Notes under the pieces: generated by a model | What the model was told of the DNA's origin: nothing | Seen by the model: the letters and a program-made list of their open reading frames with translations, nothing else | The model's database searches: none | Program-made: the position numbers and the translations under genes | Assembly: GCA_964437595.1 (NCBI GenBank) | Contig: CAYTHO010000025.1 | Span: 1-61,904, forward strand | Length of the DNA: 61,904 nucleotides | Direction: 5' to 3' | Source: DSYU01 sp964437595 | GTDB lineage: Bacteria; Chloroflexota; Anaerolineae; Anaerolineales; Anaerolineaceae | Part shown: positions 51,129 to 59,470 of the stretch, one piece after another | Layout of the letters: every line of letters starts with the position of its first letter | How positions within the stretch are numbered: the first letter of the stretch is position 1

Positions 51129-52022
51129 TTACAAAGGCCTGGCGATCACGAACCTTCTCCCCCAGGACGGGTCGCCGTTGGCTTCGAAGCAGGTCTGGAA
51201 GACCAGGTCCCCGGCGTGGGTATAGATGCGGCGGAAAAGGGCTTCGTTGGGTACCAGGCCGCCGCCCGGGCCGTTCAGGTCGACGAAATCGGAGTACGGG
51301 TCGGTGGGGCTGAGGGCCTGGTAATGCTCGATGCGGTCGATGCGGTAGCGCGCCTGGCGCCCGCTGCCGTATATGAGGATCACATCCTGGCCGGGCTTGA
51401 GCCGGAAGAATGACTGCCCGCTGCTGAGAGTGTTATGCGCCAGCAGCCCCACCACGTTATAGGCCGCGGAGCGCGAGTATTCCGTCACCGTGTGATCGTT
51501 GGAATCGACGAAATTAGCGTCCCCGGCGGGCTGCTGGAGGATGGGCAGGGCCAACTGCCCGGGCACGTACACCCCGGCCAGCCGTGCGCCATCTCCACCC
51601 GCAACCGAGGCAGTGAAATCCTCCAGGCTGGGCAGGCTGGAGGTCTCGGGGATAGAGACCAGGCCCTGGTTGGCCGCGCCAGCCGGGTCGGCGGGGGAGG
51701 GCAGGTTTTGGGCTGCCTGGGCGGCAGTCTGCGCCGCCGGTGCGGGCGCGGCGGTGGGCGCGGCTGCTTCAGGTTCGGGCGCGCTGTTTCCCACGGCTGG
51801 GGTCTGATGGTTGGATTCGCCCCCGGCAGGCAAAGCCGCCTCGGCGGGCTGTGGACGGGCAGAATCCGCCGTGGGCAGGTTGGCCTGCGCCTCCACCACT
51901 GGCATCATCAGTGGCGATGCCACAGGCGCCGCCTGAGCGGCGGGCTGCCCGAGCCGCGGCAGCACGGTCACCAGCAGGACGCATATTAAAAAGACCGCGC
52001 CGAAAATGTACTTAGGTTTCAT
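51129..52022 (-). CDS. Sortase-family transpeptidase
   Basis: A 297-residue exported or membrane protein. An N-terminal helix (IFGAVFLICVLLVTVLP) is followed by a long low-complexity Ala/Pro linker and a C-terminal sortase domain (about 145-297). Catalytic residues: His196 in VGLLAHNTL, Cys278 in DLVFQTCFEA (the TLxTC-type end of the strand) and Arg289 or 290 in WGRRFVIARPL. Sortases attach secreted proteins to the cell envelope. No sortase signal (LPxTG) is obvious in nearby genes. It converges with the hydrolase gene with a gap of only 3 bases. Confidence 0.87.
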   Translation of the reverse strand: MKPKYIFGAVFLICVLLVTVLPRLGQPAAQAAPVASPLMMPVVEAQANLPTADSARPQPAEAALPAGGESNHQTPAVGNSAPEPEAAAPTAAPAPAAQTAAQAAQNLPSPADPAGAANQGLVSIPETSSLPSLEDFTASVAGGDGARLAGVYVPGQLALPILQQPAGDANFVDSNDHTVTEYSRSAAYNVVGLLAHNTLSSGQSFFRLKPGQDVILIYGSGRQARYRIDRIEHYQALSPTDPYSDFVDLNGPGGGLVPNEALFRRIYTHAGDLVFQTCFEANGDPSWGRRFVIARPL

Positions 52023-52220
52023 TTTTTACCAGGTTTACAACTACGATCCTGAATATAGAACATATGTACGAATATCATACACCAAGAAACGGCCTTTGAA
52101 AAGAGGGGATTCAAAGCTGTAACGAACCTCTGGTTGACACGTTTTCTTAATAGTGCGTCATTGTAGCATGATATGATACACATGTAAAATAAAATGTAAC
52201 AAAGTTGTAATACTTATTGG

Positions 52221-52249
52221 TTGACTCGGATGTTTGATTGTGATATTGT
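52221..52249 (+). promoter_or_regulatory. Candidate promoter for the small secreted protein
   Basis: TTGACT, 17 bases, then TATTGT, about 80 bases upstream of the ATG at 52332, in an AT-rich stretch. Confidence 0.4.
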
Positions 52250-52331
52250 TATGGTGGATGAAATTGTTATAGACTGGTAATAAAACCATAAGTTATTGGC
52301 GTGATCGTCCAAGGGGGGAAAGCCAGGACAT

Positions 52332-52856
52332 ATGAAAAGCTCTGAAAGGTTAAACATCATGCGCTATATCACAAATATCCGAATGAAAACACTTCGTCTC
52401 AGCATCATTCTTCTGCTGGTCGCCGTACTGCTGGCTGCGCCGGTTTCCACGGCCTCAGCTGCCCTGCGCACCTGCCGCACGGACCCCATTGTGATGCTGT
52501 CGGACGGTCACAAAGTATCCCTGTCCGTCACCATGGCAACCGACCCGAGCAATGTAAGTGAGATCACTTATACCCTGCACGTGCCGCAGGGCGCCGCAGT
52601 GACCAAAATTGTGTACACCGGCGGCGCCTTCGCCAAGAAGGAGAAAGTAGCCGTCCTGGCTGACCAGCAGCCCGGCGTGTTCAAGAGCGAAACGGTGGTG
52701 CACGGCGCTTCGGGCCGCTTCGCGGTGACCGCCCAGACCATGCTGATGGTCGGGGTCATTACCAGGGCCAGCGGCATGAACGGCGACCGCCTGGCGGTGG
52801 AAGTGAGAGACCCTGGCACCGCGCCCAGGAACGGCAGACCACCGCGCGGCAAATAA
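52332..52856 (+). CDS. Small secreted hypothetical protein
   Basis: A 174-residue protein with an N-terminal signal peptide (LSIILLLVAVLLAAPVSTASAA) after a charged start, so the true start may be the ATG at 52383 (MKTLRLS). The mature part (TDPIVMLSDGHKVSLSVTMATD; YTLHVPQGAAVTKIVYTGG; FKSETVVHGASGRFAVTAQTMLMVGV) looks beta-rich. No family is recognised. GGGGGGAAAG lies upstream of the first ATG. Confidence 0.75.
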   Translation: MKSSERLNIMRYITNIRMKTLRLSIILLLVAVLLAAPVSTASAALRTCRTDPIVMLSDGHKVSLSVTMATDPSNVSEITYTLHVPQGAAVTKIVYTGGAFAKKEKVAVLADQQPGVFKSETVVHGASGRFAVTAQTMLMVGVITRASGMNGDRLAVEVRDPGTAPRNGRPPRGK

Positions 52857-52985
52857 GCACCTTCATCGGCATTGGATCGGACCTGTGCCTGAAATAACCG
52901 GCGGTCGGGGGAAACCTTCTGGCTGCCGTTTTTCTTTCAGTCAACCTGCGAATTAAGCTATGATTAACGGTGAGAGAGTTGTAAC

Positions 52986-54275
52986 GTGAGAAACATTCTG
53001 GGTGGCACGCGGCGAGAAAATATCATCGCCCTGGCGGTGGGGGGCGCAGGACTGCTGCTGCTGGTGAGCGCCTGGTGGGCCCACCGCACGCCGCTGGATC
53101 CATTTTCCGTTGTTCTGGCGGTGATGATCGCCATTTTCATTGTGGTCGGTGATCACTTCCCCATCCATATTCGCTACTCGGTTAAACTGACCATGACCAG
53201 CGTGCCGCTCTTTCTGATGGCAGTCCTGGTTCCGCGCCCGCTGGCGCTGGCCGCCGCTGCCGCCGCTATGCTGGTAACCAACCATCTGGCGCGCAAAGAG
53301 CGCGGCCTGCTGCCGATCGATTTCATCCAGGACCCTGGCCGGTGGATCATCATCGTGTACCTGGGCAGCACCATCTCTTCCCTGACGATGCAGGCGCCGG
53401 GCCTGGAAGACTTCCACCTGTTTAGCGCCGCCCTGGTCATGTTCCTGACCGATGTGCTCACCTGTTCCTTGTTCACCTCGTTGAGCATCCGCGAGCCCTT
53501 TCTGGATTTGGTGCGCGACACCGTCCGGCAGATTTACGCGGTGGAAAGCATCCAGTACCTGATCGGCATGCTGGGCGCGCTGGCCTATTACCAGGCGTTC
53601 TGGGCCCTTTTGCTGCTGGGGGTGCCGACCGCCATTGCCTATGTGGCCTTTAAGAACGTCAAAGAAATGCGCCAGGGCACGCGCGATATGCTGGTCCACA
53701 TGGCCGATGCCGTAGACCTGCGCGACCCTTATACTGGCGGGCATTCCCGGCGGGTGGCCGAGCTGTCCAGGCGCATCATCCAGCACATGCACATCTCTGG
53801 CGTAGAAGCCGAGCTGATCGAAACCGCCGCGCGCCTGCACGATATTGGCAAAATCGGCATTCCTGATGTGATTCTCAATAAGCCCGATTTCTATACCGAT
53901 GAAGATCGAGAGATCATGGATCAGCATTCCGCCAAGGGCGCTGACCTGCTGGCCGGGTATGTCGATTTTACGCGCGGCGCGCAGATCGTCCTCTCGCACC
54001 ACGAGCGCTGGGACGGCAAAGGGTATCCGCAGCACCTCAAGGGCCATGAGATCCCCTTTGGCGCGCGGGTAATCGCCGTGGCCGACTCGTTCGACGCCAT
54101 GACCACCGACCGCCCATACCGCCGGGCGCGCAGCGTTGCCCAGGCGCTTGAGGTGCTGCGCGAGGGCAGCGGCACGCAGTGGGACCCGGAAATTGTAAAG
54201 GCGCTGGCGGAGGTGCTGGAAGGCGTGCGTACCCGGCCCCGGTCTGTTTATGCGGGGAGCAACCCGCAGCCGTAG
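52986..54275 (+). CDS. Membrane HD-GYP-domain phosphodiesterase
   Basis: A 429-residue protein with about seven N-terminal helices (MASE-like sensor) followed by an HD-GYP domain (about 235-415). Motifs: HMADAVDLRDPYTGGHSRRVAELSRRI, ARLHDIGKIGIPDVILNKP, HHERWDGKGYP, ADSFDAMTTDRPYRRA. HD-GYP enzymes break down cyclic di-GMP. The GYP part is present (DGKGYP), so it is likely active. Start is GTG at 52986; the upstream region has GAGAG. Signals may be sensed in the membrane part. Confidence 0.93.
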   Translation: MRNILGGTRRENIIALAVGGAGLLLLVSAWWAHRTPLDPFSVVLAVMIAIFIVVGDHFPIHIRYSVKLTMTSVPLFLMAVLVPRPLALAAAAAAMLVTNHLARKERGLLPIDFIQDPGRWIIIVYLGSTISSLTMQAPGLEDFHLFSAALVMFLTDVLTCSLFTSLSIREPFLDLVRDTVRQIYAVESIQYLIGMLGALAYYQAFWALLLLGVPTAIAYVAFKNVKEMRQGTRDMLVHMADAVDLRDPYTGGHSRRVAELSRRIIQHMHISGVEAELIETAARLHDIGKIGIPDVILNKPDFYTDEDREIMDQHSAKGADLLAGYVDFTRGAQIVLSHHERWDGKGYPQHLKGHEIPFGARVIAVADSFDAMTTDRPYRRARSVAQALEVLREGSGTQWDPEIVKALAEVLEGVRTRPRSVYAGSNPQP

Positions 54276-54354
54276 CAGCCCGCGAGGGTTTGCTTGCAAC
54301 GAAGTTGTAACGTAATTCCAGGGCAGAATACAACGGTATTGTACTGAAATATAA

Positions 54355-54383
54355 TTGCTTTATTTTCGTTAAACAACTATAAT
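54355..54383 (+). promoter_or_regulatory. Promoter of the TadG-like gene
   Basis: TTGCTT (54355-54360), a 17-base spacer, then TATAAT (54378-54383). It leaves a leader of about 280 bases before the CDS at 54669. Confidence 0.7.
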
Positions 54384-54456
54384 ATAACCAGATAGATACG
54401 GATGTACAACCAGCAAGTACATGCAAGCGCTGGAAATACATAAAGGGGGACACTTT

Positions 54457-54492
54457 ATGAACTTGAAATTCGCTCCATTTCAAACAGGTTAG
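54457..54492 (+). CDS. Possible leader peptide (11 codons)
   Basis: ATG at 54457 with AAAGGGGG eight bases upstream encodes MNLKFAPFQTG followed by TAG. It lies in the long leader of the TadG-like gene. After it, an imperfect inverted repeat (GGCGTATAAGAGCC at 54508 and GGCCCTTACGCTGCC at 54537) could form a stem. Together these may be an attenuation or translation-control leader, but I cannot match a known riboswitch. Confidence 0.35.
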   Translation: MNLKFAPFQTG

Positions 54493-54668
54493 CTTAACAC
54501 GGAAAACCGGCGTATAAGAGCCGCAAATTTTCATTTGGCCCTTACGCTGCCTGTGGGATAAAATCATCCTCCTCATCCGTTAATAACGGCAGATTACCCT
54601 TGCTCGTTATAAGCGGAACCACCTTTGTTTTTTTTGTCATGTTTTTTTTCATACGTTTGCGAGGAATC

Positions 54669-56507
54669 ATGAAGAATAATAACGTTCAATCAAGCAAGAC
54701 TGAAAAGGGCCAGGCCCTGGTCATCATTGCTCTGGCTTTTGTCGCGATCATGGGCTTTGCCGCCCTGGCCGTGGACCTTGGTAGAGTAATGTCGACGCGC
54801 CGCAGCGCACAGGTCGCGGCGGACGCGGCGGCCCTCAGCGCGGCTTACTCGCGCTGCATGGGCGAAGACCCCTATTCGTCGGCGTATAAAGTGGCCGCGC
54901 TGAACGGCTATACCGACACCGGCTATGACGACAGCCCGGCCAAGCTGTACATCAACATCCCGCCGATTGAGGGGCCCTATACCGACGACGGCGACTACAT
55001 CGAGGTGATGATCACCACCACCGACGAGCCGATCTTCTCCAGTTTCGTCTACAACGGCCCGCTGGAGAGCACCGTCCGCGCGGTCGGGCACTGCACCATT
55101 GGCTCCACCGGAACGGCTTCTGGCCCGGGGCTGGGCAACGGCGTGGCGATCCTGGCACTGAACCCCACCGCTAAAAAAGCCTTCACCAACGTGGGCGGCG
55201 CTGAAATCATCGTCGACGGCGGCGTGTACGTCAACTCCACTGCCAGCGATGCCCTGCACCAGACCGGTTCCGCCACGCTCAAAATGAGCTGGGCTAAGGT
55301 GCGCGGCGGCGCGGATGTGGGCGGGGCCTTCGGCATTTTTCTCGACGGCTCGGGCGGCATTGCCAAACAGATCGACGTAGTGGGCGACTTCCGCACTTCC
55401 GGCTCGGGCAAAGCCATCGCTGGCGCGTTCAATATCGGCGGTAACGTCATCAACACCGCCTCGATCAACATGACCGGCAACCCGTTGAACGTCGGCGGCA
55501 GCTTCGATAATTCCGGCGCGGGCACGGTGGTAGCCTCGCAGCTTTTGATCGGCGGCGATATCAAGAACACCGGCAGCGGCTCTTTCACCTCCGATACCAT
55601 GCTGGTGGGCGGTAGCATCAGCGCCAACGGCGGCTCGTGGTTCCGGCCCACTTCCGGCCATACCCTGGACCTGCGCGTCAACGGCGACATTGACCTGTCC
55701 GGCTCGGCCATGATCGGCCAGAATAACAACGCCTCGGTTTTAGTGGGCGGTAAGGTCAAGACTTCTGGTGGGGCCAAAGTGAACGGCACCGCCACCAAGG
55801 CTTCCCTGCCCAAGCCTACCTTCAGTGTTACGGTGCCTCAACTGTCGGACCCCCTGGCGGATGTCTTATTCCCGCCCGCCCTTCCCACGGAAAGCTGCAC
55901 CCCGCTCAGCATCCAAAACTGGGGCGGCCCGCACAAGCCCGCCATGGTCTCTGGCAAGTATTACTGCAATATCGACGTGGGCGGCAGCGCCTCCGTGATT
56001 ATCCCACCCGGAACCTACTGGACTGACTCCTTCAGCCTGGGCGGCGCGGCCACCCTGGTGATGGACGGCGTCCACCTCTACATCACCGGCAAGAAGGCCA
56101 ATAACGCCTTCGCCGTCGGCGGCAGCGGCAGCGTCTCGATGATGGGCACCATGGTCTATATCAAATCGGGTTCCTTCAGTTTCACCGGTAACAGCAGCAC
56201 CCTTAACTGGACCGCGCCCGGCTCGGGGCAGGAATACCAGGGCCTGGCCCTGTATATGGACCGCGCCAACAGCTCGGCTGCTGACCTGACCGGCAGCGCC
56301 AAGATCGGGCAAATGTCGGGCACCTGGTACGCCCCGGCTTCGGCCTGCTCCTTCGTCGGCGCCACCAAGACCACCGTCTACTCGCAGTTCATCTGCGACA
56401 CGGTCAAGGTCACTGGCTCCGCCAACCTGACCATCAAATACGACAGCACCCTGGTCTACCAGGTTTCGACTCCGGGCCAGGCCTCGGAAGTCTCCCTGGC
56501 AGAGTAG
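54669..56507 (+). CDS. TadE/TadG-like secreted protein with beta-helix
   Basis: A 612-residue protein. The N-terminus is TadG-like (KGQALVIIALAFVAIMGFAALAVDLGRVMSTRRSAQVAADAAALSAAYS), a signal anchor as in Flp pilus assembly proteins. The rest is a long repetitive beta-helix (VGGAEIIVDGGVYVNS; NVINTASINMTGNPLNVGGSFDNSGAGTVVASQLLIGGDIKN; VLVGGKVKTSGGAKVNG) and a C-terminal domain (VTGSANLTIKYDSTLVYQV). No Flp pilin or TadA/B genes are in the window. The ATG at 54669 has GAGGA; the upstream ATG at 54600 lacks a site. Confidence 0.85.
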   Translation: MKNNNVQSSKTEKGQALVIIALAFVAIMGFAALAVDLGRVMSTRRSAQVAADAAALSAAYSRCMGEDPYSSAYKVAALNGYTDTGYDDSPAKLYINIPPIEGPYTDDGDYIEVMITTTDEPIFSSFVYNGPLESTVRAVGHCTIGSTGTASGPGLGNGVAILALNPTAKKAFTNVGGAEIIVDGGVYVNSTASDALHQTGSATLKMSWAKVRGGADVGGAFGIFLDGSGGIAKQIDVVGDFRTSGSGKAIAGAFNIGGNVINTASINMTGNPLNVGGSFDNSGAGTVVASQLLIGGDIKNTGSGSFTSDTMLVGGSISANGGSWFRPTSGHTLDLRVNGDIDLSGSAMIGQNNNASVLVGGKVKTSGGAKVNGTATKASLPKPTFSVTVPQLSDPLADVLFPPALPTESCTPLSIQNWGGPHKPAMVSGKYYCNIDVGGSASVIIPPGTYWTDSFSLGGAATLVMDGVHLYITGKKANNAFAVGGSGSVSMMGTMVYIKSGSFSFTGNSSTLNWTAPGSGQEYQGLALYMDRANSSAADLTGSAKIGQMSGTWYAPASACSFVGATKTTVYSQFICDTVKVTGSANLTIKYDSTLVYQVSTPGQASEVSLAE

Positions 56508-56529
56508 ACGCATACCCTTCTTTCCCCCT

Positions 56530-56559
56530 GAAATCCCCCGCACAAAGGCGGGGGATTTC
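56530..56559. terminator. Terminator of the TadG-like gene
   Basis: Perfect 12-bp stem GAAATCCCCCGC/GCGGGGGATTTC around ACAAAG, followed by CATTT. Confidence 0.85.
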
Positions 56560-56611
56560 CATTTAGTGGGTGAGTATGGGGCGACATTTGTGCTGGTAGT
56601 TGGCTCGGGTA

Positions 56612-56635
56612 GTGGGCGGCTCGCGAGCCGCCCAC
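56612..56635. terminator. 24-bp perfect palindrome near the MFS gene end
   Basis: GTGGGCGGCTCG directly followed by its complement CGAGCCGCCCAC, with no loop, about 57 bases past the leftward MFS gene stop. It could be a terminator or a repeat-type palindrome. Confidence 0.5.
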
Positions 56636-56691
56636 GATTATCCACGAATCCCACGGGGCGCGTCGCAACTTCCTGTCGCGCCGACTCGCCC

Positions 56692-58032
56692 CTACTCCGC
56701 CGCCGCCTCGGCCCTGCGGCCCTTGCGGGTTACCCGCGCCAGCAGGTATACGAACAGCAGCGCCGCCAGCAGGCGCCCCGCGGCGGACACCCCGAACACG
56801 GTTTGGAAGCCCCAATCGGTGATCACCAGGCTGCCGATCGCCGCGCCCAGCGCCAGCGACACGGTGACGGTGATCTGGAACAGCGCCGAATAGCGCGCGC
56901 GCTGTTCATCGGGAGTCACCATCAGCAGGTAGTTGAAGGACGCCAGGCTGTACCCCGCCCACAGCGCGCCGCTGAGCAGATTGATCAGGATGATGTGCCA
57001 GGCTGCAGTGGCGAATACCCACAGCAGCGGCACGATGGGGATCAGCAGCCCGCTGAACATCGTCAGGCGCGGCGCGCCCCAGCGGTCGTTCAGTTCGCCC
57101 AGCTTGCGCTGCGCCAGGATGCCCGCCGCGCTGGAGGCGATGGTGGTCAGCGCGATCATGGTCGCGTCGGCGTGCAGGCCCTCGACCAGGTAGACGGTGA
57201 AGAACGGCCCGGCGATATTCAGCGAGAAATTCCACAGCGCCGAGGTGAGCGCGAAGTACAGGAAATCGCGGTGGGTGCCCAGCTCGCGCAGCAGCGCCGC
57301 CGCCGATTCGCGCAGCGGCTTTTTCACCTGCTGGTACGGCAGGGGCAGGGTTTTTACAGTGAGGTGCGCGAAGGAAAAGATCGAGAAGGCGCCGATGGCG
57401 AAAGCCGCCAGCAGCACCACCTGATAGCCCAGCGGCTCCGCGAAGCGGTTGATTGCCAGCCCCGCCGCCAGGGTGACCACAATCCCGGCCAGGCCCATGA
57501 TGATGTTGCGCGAGGAGAAGTACCGCCCGCGCCCTTCCAGAGGCACAATATCGCCGGTGATCGACATCCAGGCCGGGTAGCCCAGGTTGTTCATCGCGTC
57601 ACGCGAAACCGACAGCAGGATCAGCAGGGGCACCGCCGCGCTGCCTGGCAGGAAGAAGGGCACGATCGCCAGGAACAGCACCACCAACCGCGCCCACCCG
57701 CCGCCGGTCAGGCAGATGTTCTTGCGGCGGCCAATGCGCTCCACCAGCATGGCCCCTGGCAGCAGCAGCAGCGCGGCGGTGAAGCTGGAAAGCGAGCTCA
57801 TCATGCCAATCTGCGCCTGGGTGGCGCCCAGCGTCAGCAGGTACACCACCAGGTAGGTGAGGATGATGTTATCAGCAGCGGAGGCAAAAAAGCCGTCCAG
57901 CCAGAACCAGACCAGGTTGCGGCGCGTGCCGGGTGGCTGGCCGATGGCCCAGTCGCCGCCGGTTGCCAGGCGGATAAATGCGCTGCGCGCTTTCAGCAAA
58001 AACGCAGGGGTGCGGGTATTTCGATCAGGCAT
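56692..58032 (-). CDS. MFS transporter
   Basis: A 446-residue protein with about 12 membrane helices and MFS sequences: FFASAADNIILTYLVVYLLTLGATQAQIGMMSSLSSFTAALLLLPGAMLVERIGRRKN, with the family motif A-like VERIGRRK, and the second half LGELNDRWGAPRLTMFSGLLIPIVP. Similar to transporters of sugar or drug types but unassigned. It is followed (upstream in its direction) by the DarA genes. Confidence 0.9.
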   Translation of the reverse strand: MPDRNTRTPAFLLKARSAFIRLATGGDWAIGQPPGTRRNLVWFWLDGFFASAADNIILTYLVVYLLTLGATQAQIGMMSSLSSFTAALLLLPGAMLVERIGRRKNICLTGGGWARLVVLFLAIVPFFLPGSAAVPLLILLSVSRDAMNNLGYPAWMSITGDIVPLEGRGRYFSSRNIIMGLAGIVVTLAAGLAINRFAEPLGYQVVLLAAFAIGAFSIFSFAHLTVKTLPLPYQQVKKPLRESAAALLRELGTHRDFLYFALTSALWNFSLNIAGPFFTVYLVEGLHADATMIALTTIASSAAGILAQRKLGELNDRWGAPRLTMFSGLLIPIVPLLWVFATAAWHIILINLLSGALWAGYSLASFNYLLMVTPDEQRARYSALFQITVTVSLALGAAIGSLVITDWGFQTVFGVSAAGRLLAALLFVYLLARVTRKGRRAEAAAE

Positions 58033-58061
58033 ATGCTTTCACCAATAAGGGTCCCAGGCAG

Positions 58062-58099
58062 GCCGGCGTACCGGCGCGCTGGCTCGCCGGTACGCCGGC
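58062..58099. terminator. Terminator, 15-bp perfect stem
   Basis: GCCGGCGTACCGGCG and its complement with an 8-base loop CGCTGGCT, between the DarA stop and the MFS start, both leftward. Confidence 0.75.
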
Positions 58100-58116
58100 G
58101 CTAACCCCGGAGCGGG

Positions 58117-58383
58117 TTATATTTTGGCGTAATAGGGCATGTCCACCACAAAGATGGTGGCGCGGTGCTGGTTTTCAGGGTCCGCCGGGCAGCAGGTCTG
58201 CTGGAGCAGGTCCATCACCGGCTGCACCTGGGCGTCTTCCACGCCCACCAGCAGGGTGCTGTTGCCGCGGCGCAGGAATCCGCCGGTGGAAGCCATGCGG
58301 GTAATGCGGTATTCTTCTTTTACCAGTTGTTGGGTAACCGTTTCGCTGTCAGAGTCGCGCACAATGATGATCATCAGCTTCAT
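58117..58383 (-). CDS. Cyclic-di-AMP receptor of the DarA (PII-like) type
   Basis: An 88-residue PII-like protein. The hallmark RMASTGGFLRRGNSTLLVGVED (residues 30-51) matches the c-di-AMP-binding TGGFLxxGNxTLLIGVE loop of DarA/PstA. The rest is KLMIIIVRDSDSETVTQQLVKEEYRIT and TIFVVDMPYYAKI. It probably senses c-di-AMP and reports on osmotic or potassium status. It is short of the usual 105-110 residues, suggesting a shorter loop between strands. It is downstream of a second, divergent copy. Confidence 0.9.
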   Translation of the reverse strand: MKLMIIIVRDSDSETVTQQLVKEEYRITRMASTGGFLRRGNSTLLVGVEDAQVQPVMDLLQQTCCPADPENQHRATIFVVDMPYYAKI

Positions 58384-58444
58384 AAGTGAAAACCTCGCGG
58401 TTGTAGGAAATGCTATTTATCCAAAAAAGGCTTCGGCAGATTCC

Positions 58445-58792
58445 TTAGAACTGCTCGAAGCGCTCAACATCCAAAACGTACACCAGCGCGCCGCCAGAGC
58501 GCGCCTCGATCATCGACATGGGCGGGAAGCCTGCCGGGGCGTTGAACTGTACGGGGATGTATTCCTCGAAGGGCCGGCAGCACTGGCTCACCAGGTCCAT
58601 CAGCGCTTCCCGGCGGGTGTGGTTCAGCCCGATCAGCAGGCACAGGGTCGGCTCCTGGAAGATCATGCCGGAACTGTCGATCTTGGTGAAGTAGAAGCGC
58701 TCTTTTACCAGCGCTTTCAGCAGGTCTTCGGCCTGCCGCTCGGACACAACGATAAAAACGAGCTGGTTGACTTGTGTACTGGTTTGCGTCAT
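58445..58792 (-). CDS. Degenerate DarA-like PII paralog
   Basis: A 115-residue protein with the DarA layout, NQLVFIVVSERQAEDLLKALVKERFYFTKID then SSGMIFQEPTLCLLIGLNHTRREALMDLVSQCC and VYVLDVERFEQF. The TGGFLxxGN loop is replaced by SSGMIFQEP, so the c-di-AMP site is probably lost or altered. It lies 61 bases upstream of the canonical copy. The ATG at 58792 is chosen because the N-terminal extension from 58834 is not family-like. Confidence 0.82.
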   Translation of the reverse strand: MTQTSTQVNQLVFIVVSERQAEDLLKALVKERFYFTKIDSSGMIFQEPTLCLLIGLNHTRREALMDLVSQCCRPFEEYIPVQFNAPAGFPPMSMIEARSGGALVYVLDVERFEQF

Positions 58793-58994
58793 ACGGTTCT
58801 CGGTAAGTCGAATATGTCCAAGTATAATCCACAATAGATAGAAACCGGCCCGCGCGCAGGGGGTAACAATATTGTAAGTTTTGGCGGGTAGGGCTCTTTT
58901 TTTACGTGGCGCTTACGGAACAGCCTCCCGTTCTACTCGAAATTGGGCTATAATAATGAGGACCCTATAGAGATAAGTTGGGAGAGGTACGATT

Positions 58995-59390
58995 TTGAAA
59001 CGCAGACCAGGGGAAAAGCTGGCTTTAATTGTTGAAGACAGCCCAACACAGTCACTGCATGTGCAGGATTTATTAGAACGGCAGGGTTTGAGCTGCATGT
59101 TAGCCACCAACGGGCAGACCGGCCTGTACCTGGCTGAGTCGCTCATGCCAGATGTGGTTATTCTGGACCTGGAAATGCCGTATATCGACGGCTTCCAGGT
59201 GTGCCGCGAGTTGAAGGCCGACCCCAAGACGGCAGGCATCCCGGTGATTATGATGACGCGCCATGACGGCAAGCTCTCCATGGAGCAGGGGCTGGAAATG
59301 GGCGCGGTCGATTTTATCCCCAAAGACGTCTTTGCCGACGCGGTGCTGCTGGAAACGCTGAAGCAGATGAAGATCATCACCCAGGCGTAA
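58995..59390 (+). CDS. CheY-like single-domain response regulator
   Basis: A 131-residue receiver domain: LALIVEDSPTQSLHVQDLLERQGL then D58 in MPDVVILDLEMPYIDG and a C-terminal VDFIPKDVFADAVLLETL with the conserved Lys. No output domain. Start is TTG at 58995 with GGGAGAGG upstream. Kinase partner unknown; the isolated gene may respond to a distant histidine kinase. Confidence 0.9.
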   Translation: MKRRPGEKLALIVEDSPTQSLHVQDLLERQGLSCMLATNGQTGLYLAESLMPDVVILDLEMPYIDGFQVCRELKADPKTAGIPVIMMTRHDGKLSMEQGLEMGAVDFIPKDVFADAVLLETLKQMKIITQA

Positions 59391-59406
59391 CTGGGATGAC
59401 CATGAT

Positions 59407-59455
59407 GAGGAGGGCCGTTTCGGCAGTTTCACTGCCAGAACGGCCCTCCTCTTTT
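59407..59455. terminator. Rho-independent terminator of the CheY-like gene
   Basis: GAGGAGGGCCGTT and its complement AACGGCCCTCCTC with an inner stem GGCAGT/ACTGCC (loop TTC) and a TTTT run at 59452-59455. It is located between the receiver stop and the serine hydrolase start. Confidence 0.9.
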
Positions 59456-59470
59456 GAGGAGAAGGAACCC

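Noticed and set aside
54457..54600. Cyclic di-GMP riboswitch in the TadG-like leader
   Set aside because: The leader lacks the conserved sequence of class I or II c-di-GMP riboswitches, even though an HD-GYP gene is adjacent.
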